A stretch of DNA of 64,000 bases from Pratylenchus scribneri. Its lineage: Eukaryota; Nematoda; Chromadorea; Rhabditida; Pratylenchidae. Position 1 is the first letter of the stretch; each line of letters begins with the position of its first letter. Below are positions 55,371 to 64,000 of the stretch, one piece after another. Position numbers and translations under genes: made by a program. Location of the stretch: the NCBI GenBank assembly GCA_030063045.1, contig JAQSEB010000023.1, positions 3,844,001 through 3,908,000 on the forward strand, written 5' to 3'. Below the pieces are notes generated by a model. The model made no database searches. It was not told where the DNA came from and saw only the letters and a list, made by a program, of their open reading frames with translations.

Positions 55371-57800
55371 TCACGAGGGGTCGAAAATTTGCTTGGCCCT
55401 TCTATTTCGATTTGATCTGCGCACAGGCGGCACTTCGGGCTCAATCACCGGCATTTGCTGTTCCACTGGTTGTTCATTTTCGGGGAGTGCAACTTCAGGA
55501 TGACCTTCTAATTCCCCTTCTGGATTTTCCTCATCTTCGATGTCCGATTCCTCCTCATCTTTGGAAGTCCAATCAGCCTTAAGCTGATCGAAGTGTCTGC
55601 GCCAAATTCCACGAGCTGTGCGAATAAGGAACATTGCGGATCCAATTTCCTTCAGAATTTTCCCTTGAATCCATTTATGCCCATCACGATAATTTCGAGC
55701 AAAAACATTCTGGCCTACTTCAAAGGCTTTCTCTCTGGTCCCTTTATCGAAGTTCCTTTTCATTCGCTCTTTGTATTTGGACTTTTCGGCCTTTATTTTT
55801 CCTTTTGGGGTTGGCTTAACCAAATCCAGTATTGTTCGAAGTTTTCTCCCAAAGAGCATTTCAGCTAGTGATATTTTGGTCGCAGAATGTGGAGTAATTC
55901 GATATCGGAGTAAAAATTGATCTTTCCCTTCGTCAGGCGAAAAACCATCCTCCATTTGCAATTTCATTCCATTTTTGAATGATTGAACCATGCGCTCTGC
56001 CTCACCATTTGATTGTGGGTGGTACGGCGGCGTCAATGTGTGAATTATTCCTCTTTCTTCGCAGAATTTCTTCCATTCTGCCGAAGTAAATTGAGTTCCA
56101 TTATCGGATACAATTTGCTCTGGAATTCCATGAGTGAAGAATAAATTTCGAACTGCCTTCACTGTTACTTCGGCTGAGATGGTTCTCATTTTGACAATTT
56201 CTGGCCATTTTGATTTTGCATCGACCACAATTAACCACATTGATCCCAAAAATGGCCCAGCGAAATCCACATGTAAACGCTGCCAAACTTTATCCGGTTC
56301 TTCCCATGGGTGCAATGGTACTTGACGTTCTTCGGATGAATTTGATTGACAAATTTTGCATTCTTTGCGAATTTGCTCAATCTCTTTGTCAATGCCTGGC
56401 CACCACATCTTTTGTCTCGCCAAACTTTTCATTCTCACCATTCCTGGGTGAGTTGAATGCAAAATTTGGAGCATTCTTTGGCGGAATTTTCTCGGAATCA
56501 CTGTTCTGCATCCCAACATTATGCATCCTTCAATTATTTCCAATTCATTTCTTGCCAAATAATATGGATTGAATGATTCTTCAATTTTATTTGGCCAGCC
56601 CTTTTCAATCCAATTGATGACCAATTTTAATTCATTGTCATTTTTCGATTCTTCGGCAATTGCTTTGGCTGTGACCAATAATTTTCCAAGTGCATCTTCT
56701 TGAATTTCCTTTATTTCTGCTTGGACTTTATGCACTTCGGCAATTTCTGGGCTAGGCAGTCTTGACAATCCATCGGCATTGCCAAACTCCTTTGTTGCCA
56801 CATATTCCATGTCAAAATCATAGCCCATTAAAATCAATGCCCAGCGATGTAATCTTCTCGCAGCAACAACTGGAATTTCGCCTTTTGGCCCAAAGATTTT
56901 CTTCAATGGCTCATGATCCGTCTGGAGAATGAATTTTCTGCCCAGTAAATATTGCTTGAATTTTTCCACGCCAAATATTATGGCTCTTCCTTCCTTTTCA
57001 ATTTGTGCATAATTTCGTTCGGCCATGCTCAATGTTTTTGACGCATATGCAATTACGCCGACCTTTCCATTTTTATCTTTATGGAACAGGACTGCACCAA
57101 TGCCATAGTCTGAAGCATCTGCGGCCAAGTAAAGTGGCTTTTCCGGATCATAATGGGCCAATATTTCACTGGATTTTAGCATTTCTTTAATTTCATTGAA
57201 TGCTTTCTGCTGCCCACTTCCCCATTTCCATTTTACTCCCGTTCGGCGCAATTCATTGAGTGGTTCTGAAATTGTTGCCATGGCCGGCACAAATTTGCTG
57301 TAATAATTCACAAGTCCAAGAAATGATTGGAGTTCTTTCAGATTTTTCGGAGCGGGCATTTTCTCAATTGCCTCAATTTTCTTCTCCGAAGTTCGAATGC
57401 CATTTTTGTCAATTTTGTGCCCCAAATATTCGACACTTTCTTGCATAAATTGACATTTTTCTTTCTTCAATTTTAGTCCATTCTTTTGAAATCGTTCGAG
57501 GACTTTCGCCAGTGTTTGCAAGTGTTCGGTGTCATTTTTTCCAGTGAGAACAACATCATCAAAAAATGCACCAACACCATCAATGCCTTGTAATATTTCC
57601 ACCATTTTGTGTTGAAAAATGGCAGGCGCACTGGCAACTCCGAATGGCAATCGATTCATTTGGAATAATCCTTTGTGTGTGCGAGTAGTATTGGAAAATG
57701 CATCAACATCATTTTGGGGGGAGGAACTTGCTGCCAGTCGATCCTTTTTGGGGTGGAAGGATTGATCAAATGGGTGATGGGTGGATGGAAGCAGAAGCAC
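55371..57800 (-). mobile_element. Ty3/gypsy pol fragment (partial RT, RNase H, integrase), 5'-truncated
   Basis: This is an 809-codon open frame. From about residue 43 it encodes the second half of a reverse transcriptase (LFQMNRLPFGVASAPAIFQ, then the catalytic FFDD around residue 79-82). RNase H follows (LAADASDYGIGAVL near 224-238). Integrase comes next, with an HHCC zinc motif (HPGMVRM ... KICQ) and a DDE core (VDFAGPF, SDNGTQF, NGEAERM). The tail is acidic. gag, protease and the first RT motifs are missing, as are the 5' LTR and primer-binding site. The first ~36 codons do not resemble RT and probably come from flanking DNA. There is no internal stop, so the truncation is young or the frame has been retained by chance. 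The 3' purine tract and LTR are intact. Confidence 0.93.
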
Positions 57801-58474
57801 CTCTTCATTAGTGGGAAAAGGGGGGGGGGGGGATAATTGATGCGCAAAATGGAATGGGAGGTAAAGCGGGCAGTAAAATTGCTACTTCTTCTTGGGAGGA
57901 TATTTGCTGGGTGGATGCTGCACTAGAACAACAAATAGATGGGTCAAATTTGGAAGTGGTTTTCTTTTCCAATTTACCCTTTTTGATTGTTTTATGTGTA
58001 CAATTCCAATTCTGACCCTACTCCCATTCTTGTTTGCCCTTTTTTTGTTGGCTGGGCCAATGCCAAATCAAGCAATCAACGAAAGAAATTGCGGAATTGG
58101 ATGAACATTTTTGGTCGAAACAATTCTTTAAATTTGATTGACAAACTTATTTTGAATAAGAAAAGGAAATTAGTTTTGGAATTGGAGGCCTCTCTCTCTT
58201 TGCTTTTGGCTAAAATAATTCCCATTTTAAACAGCAAAAATATTTGCGAAAATAACGCCAAATATTATTGATCTAATGAATGGGGAGGAGTTGGGGAATG
58301 ATGCTGGATAGAAAAATTACTAAAAAATAAAAATCATTGGCCAAAATAAACCAAATAAAATTATAATTTTTCCATTAAAATAAATAATCTGAAGATTGCC
58401 CCAGGGGAAGATCAAAAATAGCCAATTTCCCTTTTCCATTATCCATTCCAGAAAATTTTTTAAATAATTAAAAA
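57801..58474. other. Intergenic region upstream of the syntaxin gene
   Basis: A 13-base G run (57820-57832) sits by the retroelement's truncated end. Otherwise AT-rich with no supported gene. Confidence 0.5.
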
Positions 58475-59453
58475 ATGGACATTGAAAAGGGCAAAATGGC
58501 CAATTCAATTCAACAAATCACATCCAATATTCAACAATTAAACCAATGCGGTAAATAAGAGGGGGGGGGGGGGGGGGAGTATGGCCAATGAATTTGACCA
58601 AATTAAAAATAGTTCAACAATTGGGCCAATGTGTGGAAAAGATTGGTGGGCCGGAGGATACGGAACGAAATCGAACAAATACTTCCGAATTGATCCACAA
58701 AAGCAATGAATTGGCACATAAAAGTAACAAAATGTTGAAGGATTTGAATGCGCAGAGCAGCGATGATGTTTGTGAAAATAATATGAAAAAATTAATAAAA
58801 ATAAATTGGTTCAGCGGCAAATGCGCCTCCAAAGTGAGAGATTAATGAATGATTTTATGGGGGTATTGAATCGACTGCAAGCGGCCAAAAGGAAAGCAGC
58901 GACACGGGAAAAAAGCCAAATTCGAAGTGTAACTGTGGAAGACCAACAATTGAATGTTCAAGAAAGAACCGGAATTGATGATCCAATTCAAATGCAACAT
59001 TTTCAACAGCAACATCGAATGAATCTGAATGAGATTCGAGAACGCCAACAAGTTGAGGAGGGGAATATTAAAATGTAAATTAATATTTAATAAAATAGGC
59101 ATTGGCCACATTGGAGCAGGACATTGGCGACATTAATCAAATATTCAAGGATATTGCCCATATGTACATATTATTTATTCTTGATTGATAAAATGAACAC
59201 CATTTTAGGGTTCATGATCAAGGGGAAATGGTGGACAGTATTGAGGCGAGTACCCAACTAATATTTTAATTATTTGAATTTACAGGCTAATATTGAGGTG
59301 GCCTCTGTCCAAGTTCAACAGGGACATTCACAAATTGCCCAGGCCCATCATTATCAGACAAAAGCACGTCAGAAAAAATTTTTGCTGAGTGCAATTTGCA
59401 TTGCAATCCTTTTGGTGTTCATCATCGTTTTCATTCTTTGGCTCAAAAAATAA
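58475..59453 (+). CDS. syx-7: Endosomal Qa-SNARE, syntaxin 7/12-type
   Basis: This is a tail-anchored membrane-fusion protein of the endosomal/lysosomal route. Exons 58475-58550, 58613-58767, 58815-59051, 59099-59163, 59209-59245 and 59286-59453 give 245 codons plus stop with exact phase. The N-terminal Habc-like helices start with NIQQLNQC; RQMRLQSERLMNDFMGVLNR resembles the syntaxin-7 Habc end. The SNARE helix runs RERQQALATLEQDIGDINQI ... VHDQGEMVDSIEANIE with the central Gln layer in the DQGE region. A C-terminal anchor (LSAICIAILLVFIIVFILWL) ends at KK. The intron after 59245 has a GC donor (GCGAGT), and the first intron contains a 17-base G run. Its stop is 154 bp from that of the convergent dehydrogenase. 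Symbol by similarity. Confidence 0.88.
58561..58577. repeat. Mono-G tract (17) in syntaxin intron
   Basis: 17 uninterrupted G in a 62-bp intron; a length change here would alter more than a quarter of the intron. Confidence 0.95.
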
Positions 59454-59606
59454 CCAATCCCTGCCAATGATGATGAATTTTGGTTGGTGCCCAATTTGTG
59501 ATATTTTCGACAAAAACAAAAACATATATTCAATTCATTCTTTTTTACTGTATTATATTCCATTCATTTTATTCAATTTATCAAAACACCCAAACGGATA
59601 TATATT

Positions 59607-61095
59607 CTACTTAACAATAAATTTGCTAAATCCATCATTTGTTTCCCCTCCTTTTTTGTTCCGTTCACCAATTGGTGGCCTTTGAAAGAAATGAACAATT
59701 TGGTAGAAAATATCCTGTAATTCGGCAGGAAGGAAAGAAAAAGGCAGGAAAAACAATTTTATGTCGGCACCAACTGAAAATGATACTAATAAGAATCCTT
59801 TTTTTATTATTATTCACCTTGATATCGCCTTTTTGGCCATGCCGAAGTGATTGCATGCCAATATGCATCCACAACCAATCCAATATTTGAATTCAATTTA
59901 CTCGGATCAAGCACCGTCAGAAGACGATTCATGGCTAAAATTGTGGGCGCAAAGATCACATTTATAAATTAGGTGGGATAACAAACAATATTGATAAAGT
60001 GCTTGGCCATATTCCGCCTTCACTTCTGGCTTTGTTCTTTCCCAAATTCGATTCAACATTTCCGCATTCCTTTGGGCATTTGTCAAAGGTGTTCGGAAGA
60101 AACCTGAAAATGAATATTTGGGTGAATGGAAAGAAAGGCAAAGAAGGCATTTGCCCGGTTCAATGATGGCCACTTTAATACCAAATATAATCAATTCAGT
60201 CCTAAATTGGATTGAATTAGAATGCCAATGTCATCAATTACCACTAACCTGATTGTGTCCCCATATGCCTCAATTGCATATTTTGACACCTATTTTTGTA
60301 GGGAATAATGCCACGATGTGGATACAGATGAATTCCAACCGAATAAGGTCCCAACCCGGGGAGGGCCACTCGGCCACATGTGCTGGCCATCAAAATAATC
60401 CTCGATCCCTTTTCCATTTTGAGCAATTTTTTGAAGGTTTGTGTCACTCGAATTGTGCCCAATGCATTCACTTTGGGGAGAAATAATTGAATATGAAGCC
60501 TTTTGTATTGGCATAATACCTTGCCAAACTTGTTCATAATCCTCTGCCAAAAGCCAATCATCCCATCCCTTTCAATTAAAATGATATGTTGCCCCCACCA
60601 TTTCCCCCTAAACTGACCACATTTCCCACAATTCCGGCATTGTTCACCAATGCAAAAATGCCTAATAAAGGGAATTATTATCATCGCAATTGGCCCTTTC
60701 TTCAACCTTTTCCATTGCCCAATTTTGATTCCACAAATTCCAATCCCTTTTGCACTGATTCATCATTTCGTACGTCCATTTCAAATCCATCAAAATTCCC
60801 CGGCAATTTTAGTGCCATTTCCTCCATTTCCTTCATTCCCTTTTTGTTGTTGGAATTCCCTCCCTTCATTCATTGTCAAAATTCCTTGGCCAACCTTTTC
60901 CGTCAAAAATGTGCCAAAAACGCGCATTCCATTTGAAAGGCATTTCAATGCCAATTCAAAACCAAAACCAGAATCACATCCGGTGATCAGAATTGCTTTT
61001 TTCTCCAATCCTTTGAGAACAATTCGGCCCAAAAAATGACGGAGGAAAATAAAAATGACCAAAATGGTGGCCAATGCCCAAAGGAAAATCATCAA
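59607..61095 (-). CDS. Membrane-anchored short-chain dehydrogenase (RDH/17beta-HSD6-like, SDR9C type)
   Basis: An NAD(P)-dependent oxidoreductase, probably acting on retinoid or sterol substrates at the ER. Exons: 60895-61095, 60707-60839, 60621-60661, 60520-60568, 60340-60470, 60249-60289, 60155-60201, 59987-60103, 59818-59934, 59607-59773; 347 codons plus stop in exact phase. An N-terminal anchor (IFLWALATILVIFIFL) precedes the cofactor motif TGCDSGFG. NNAG, the catalytic Ser region (ILMASTCGR) and YSVSK (Tyr/Lys) follow; YSVSK is split by an intron. Later motifs are IIEPGFFRTPL and a C-terminal FFLPFSFLPAELQD segment like that of RDH/17beta-HSD6 enzymes. The intron after 60155 uses a GC donor. 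C. elegans relatives include DHS-2, DHS-16 and DHS-20; which one is orthologous I cannot tell. Confidence 0.88.
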
Positions 61096-61754
61096 AAGGG
61101 AAATTATAATTTACTTCTTTTGAGAGAATCCTTTCCTCTTTCCGGGGTCCAATTAAATGCTAATCAAGCAAAAATAATAAAAGCAGGTTCCCTCCTCCCC
61201 CCAATCCCTGGCCGGAATACAAATTGAATACATAGAGAAATAGCCAAATGAATGAATTGGCTTATTTAGCAGTTAGATTGGAAGGCGAAGATAAGGGGAG
61301 AAGGGGGCGGATGGAATTGGACAAAAACATCCAATAACCAGGTGGAAATGGGAGGAATGAAGCCAGGCCAAATTATTATATTAGTACAAATACAAATATA
61401 AATTAATTAAAATTACTGAATGGATTTTTGTTTAATTTAAAATAAAATTATTATTTAATATTGATTCATTTCTATCAAATTCACCATTACGATTTATAAT
61501 TTATTCATTTCCAATCAAAAAATATTTAAAATAATTCAAAACAACCATTCATTTTCTACATTGAATGTTTTGGAATTGAATTGAGTAAATAAATATTTAA
61601 AAATGAATTCATTCGGAGGGGATTTAACATTTTAAAATACAATCAAATTGAAATTGGGCAAATAATAAAATGTTAGAAGGAATTGGTAACCCCCTCTATT
61701 AAATTCATTCATCGAAATTTCAAAAGAATATATTTATTATTGCCCTGAAGAAGA
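61096..61754. promoter_or_regulatory. Divergent intergenic region
   Basis: 660 bp between the dehydrogenase start (-) and the next plus-strand start. It is AT-rich with no recognisable element, and presumably holds both promoters. Confidence 0.5.
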
Positions 61755-63091
61755 ATGGATCGTGTCAGTGGCATTCGACTTTTCTCATTGGCCATCTACA
61801 TTTTCGAATTGATTTGTGTACTAATCAACGTTTTTGTCCTTCTGAATCGTTCCGACACAATTTATTATCTTCGAATTTATCATTTGGTTAGGGGGAATGG
61901 GCCAAAATGAGAATTCATTCATTTCAAAGGGAGTTGGCATTTTGATGGTTTCCAGCGGCATTCTTCAACTCAAATTCATGCATTTGGCTCATAAAGGCAA
62001 AATCAATGTAATAAATGGATGGGGGTTATTTCATTACGGTACACCGTATTCCTTACACTATAACTGAGCGACGGCTCAACTGGGTGACGCCGCTTGTAGC
62101 TAATTAAGAGGACGAAACCGATATTGATGATGAACGCCCTGGTGGTGGTGGCTATCGACTGATATAAGTTTCATTTAATTTGGATTCAGAATTAGCAGAG
62201 TTTTACTTAAAAAACCATTAAAAATACTATTATTATAAATTTGCAAATTTTTCATGGTTTTTCAAGTCAAATTTTGCTAATTCTGAACCAAATTAAATGA
62301 ATCCTTATATCAGTCGATGCTCGATAGCCAGTTGTGAACTCTTTAATTTGACATCAGAATCATCTATAATCGTTTTCGTCCTTATTAATTAGCTGCAAGC
62401 AATATCGCCCATTTGAGAGGTCGCCCAATTGGGAATGGGTGGTGTTTCATAATTCATCAATTTCCTCATTTTAATATTCATTTTCTTTATTAGCGCCTTC
62501 TCCATCCTTGTAGTATTCCACGGCACACAACTGTATCCGCAATGTTCTTGACCGGGGGAATTGTGCTTGGCTACGCCTATTTCATTGTTTTCGATGCGGC
62601 TTTCAACAATTGTGATCGAGTGAGTGGGCAAAATAATTGTCTAAAATTGCCAAAAACAATAATTTAAAGTTGATTGATGCCAATAATTCGGGTGAATTGT
62701 TGGAGGATGCCGGTGCCAATTTGTTGATGATTTTATTTTGTATTCTTTCCATCATTTACATTTGGCAACGGTGAACCCAAAACCCAATGGAATTATATTT
62801 TCTCTCTTTTAGTTCATTTTTTGGCCCATTGGATAATTTCGGGGATGAATTAATGCGTCGATGGGTGAATTGTGTGCTCACCGTTGTTTGGGTCCAAATT
62901 GTTGTGTTCAAAGGATATTTAAGTTATCAAGTATTGAAAATATATTGATGAATATATTCAATATTGTGAATTTATTTGAGGAATTGTGCCAACGAAAGGA
63001 ATTGTCCGGATATTGGTGTCCCGTAATCGAAAGGCCGTATGAATGCAATCCGGAAAGGAAATTGAAGGGAACACAGAAAATTTGGTATTGA
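61755..63091 (+). CDS. Four-span membrane protein (unrecognised)
   Basis: Exons 61755-61886, 61930-62007, 62494-62619, 62670-62770, 62813-62930 and 62981-63091 are in consistent phase and give about 221 codons. There are four hydrophobic segments: LFSLAIYIFELICVLINVFV, GVGILMVSSGILQLKFM, AMFLTGGIVLGYAYFIVF with LLMILFCILSIIYIW, and NCVLTVVWVQIVVF. The C-terminal part is hydrophilic with three Cys (ELCQRK, YWCPVIE, YECNPE). No family is recognised; tetraspan proteins of this size are common in nematodes. The second intron (62008-62493) contains a fold-back element. The stop at 63091 assumes the last exon is read to the first in-frame TGA. Confidence 0.65.
62092..62400. mobile_element. Small fold-back element in intron
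   Basis: GCTTGTAGCTAATTAAGAGG at the left is mirrored by the complement of AGCTGCAAGC-side sequence at the right. Further in, ATCGACTGATATAAG and TTTCATTTAATTTGG each recur inverted. The arms cover most of the ~309 bp, with imperfect pairing. No coding capacity. Confidence 0.75.
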
Positions 63092-63366
63092 AAAATGAAT
63101 AATAAAATGAATAAAAATTGATGGAATTGAAGGTATTATTTACATAAAGGATTATTGAATTCGACAATAATTTCGTGCGCATCTGAATTCTTTCCAGTCC
63201 TTTTGGTTGCCCATTGGATTGCCTGCGGAGGTGGAAGGGAGCAAAAAGGGAATTGTGAAGTCAAATTGATGAGAAGAAATAATGTCAAAAGAGAAGGTGT
63301 GGAATAATTATAATTTTGTTTTTGAATAAATAAAAATGCATTTAAGTGGGAAAAATAAACCCAAAA
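63092..63366. other. Short intergenic region
   Basis: Nothing seen beyond an AATAAA-type word near 63099-63110. Confidence 0.5.
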
Positions 63367-64000
63367 ATGAATGGCATTTTTATTTGCCTTGCTTTGCTCA
63401 GTGCTTTGGCCGTTTTGGGTAATTAATTATAAATAAATAATTTAATTTAATTTTACAATGGCAAAAATTCTTACATAGCATCATATTTTTCATCAAAAAG
63501 AGAAGAATGAGAAGTGGGTACCGTAATTTAGCTGACTGAAAGGAAATGAGCCATCTATATTTTATCCTTAGGGCATATCACCATGAACGAAAAAGTTCCA
63601 ATGGGTACCGTATAAAAAAGAAACGAACCATCTATCCTTATATCCTTAAGGGCAAAATCATGATTGAAAGATGTCTTATTAGTTTTTTTATTGAATTAAC
63701 TTTTGATTTATTGTAAATTTTTTTGAATATTTAGTGTCAAATTGAAGGGCGATCGAAAACACTAAAAATTAGAAACATATTATGCAAATTATATTATTAA
63801 TTAAAGTGAATTGGTTTGTGGACTTTTACGTTTCAATCCAATTTGATGAAATGCACGAAAATAGAGCATTAATGGATGATTATGCCGACTTTGGTGCCAG
63901 CATTGCCCACCTTTTATTGTTCACAACGGTTGGACATTTCGAGGGGACATTAGCAAAATGTTTTGTATATTTCATTCAGTTTTGGCAATGGACCAAAAGG
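63367..64000 (+). CDS. Start of a secreted-protein gene (partial, runs off the window)
   Basis: The ATG at 63367 opens a textbook signal peptide (MNGIFICLALLSALAVL), and the first exon ends at about 63418-63419 before GTAATT. A following exon from about 63807 reads VNWFVDFYVSIQFDEMHENR, then DDYADFGASIAHLLLFTTVG, in matching phase. It is either cut by another intron or continues past 64000. No family recognised. The intron carries an imperfect repeat (63515-63660). Confidence 0.5.
63515..63660. repeat. Imperfect tandem repeat, two units
   Basis: GGGTACCGTA ... GAAA(T/C)GA(G/A)CCATCTAT ... ATCCTTA(A)GGGC occurs twice, at about 63516 and 63603, within the intron of the partial secreted-protein gene. 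Confidence 0.75.

Overview
The window is AT-rich nuclear DNA from a nematode. Coding exons are short and split by many 40-60 bp introns with T-rich acceptors. Every recognisable protein has a nematode or general metazoan counterpart. The compact introns, low GC and an appreciable number of GC-AG introns suggest a clade IV (tylenchid, root-knot or cyst nematode-like) genome, but that placement is an inference. Gene symbols are given by homology to C. elegans or human only. All gene models were built by hand from splice phase and protein motifs; where the summed exon length is an exact multiple of three I say so.

Layout. 1-6966 has no gene but carries two mobile repeats, one of them with a 135-bp satellite inside. 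6967-15064 (+) is an HMBOX1/HOT1-like homeobox gene whose fifth kilobase-scale intron holds two large minisatellites. 15603-16515 is a Tc1/mariner-like MITE. 16816-22764 (-) is a 17-exon multipass membrane protein with a long disordered tail that I do not recognise. 22765-29590 is gene-poor. 29594-32936 (+) is a TBCC/TBCCD1-like gene, followed 123 bp later by rpb-12 (33060-33387, +). 33969-38257 (-) is the decapping scaffold EDC4, divergent from 38898-42134 (+), a bifunctional peptide-amidating enzyme (PHM+PAL). 42723-43917 (-) is an R-Ras/M-Ras-type GTPase. 46046-47110 (-) is a Ly6/ODR-2-like, probably GPI-anchored protein. 48090-49345 is satellite DNA. 49609-50689 (+) is mitochondrial-type adenylate kinase. 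51737-54081 (+) is a coiled-coil protein. 55107-57800 (-) is the 3' half of a Ty3/gypsy LTR retrotransposon. 58475-59453 (+) is an endosomal syntaxin, tail to tail with 59607-61095 (-), a membrane-anchored short-chain dehydrogenase. 61755-63091 (+) is a four-span membrane protein, and 63367 to the window end is the start of a secreted-protein gene.

The genes are mostly housekeeping and cell-biological (transcription, mRNA decay, vesicle fusion, nucleotide and peptide maturation) and do not form a pathway. The novelty lies in the repeats: a dispersed family with a Pol III-type tRNA-like core and hairpin ends whose stems differ by compensatory changes, a hAT-like MITE that also carries a tRNA-like core, two fold-back palindromes inside introns, a hairpin-bearing intronic repeat in three copies, and at least ten long mono-G/mono-C tracts.
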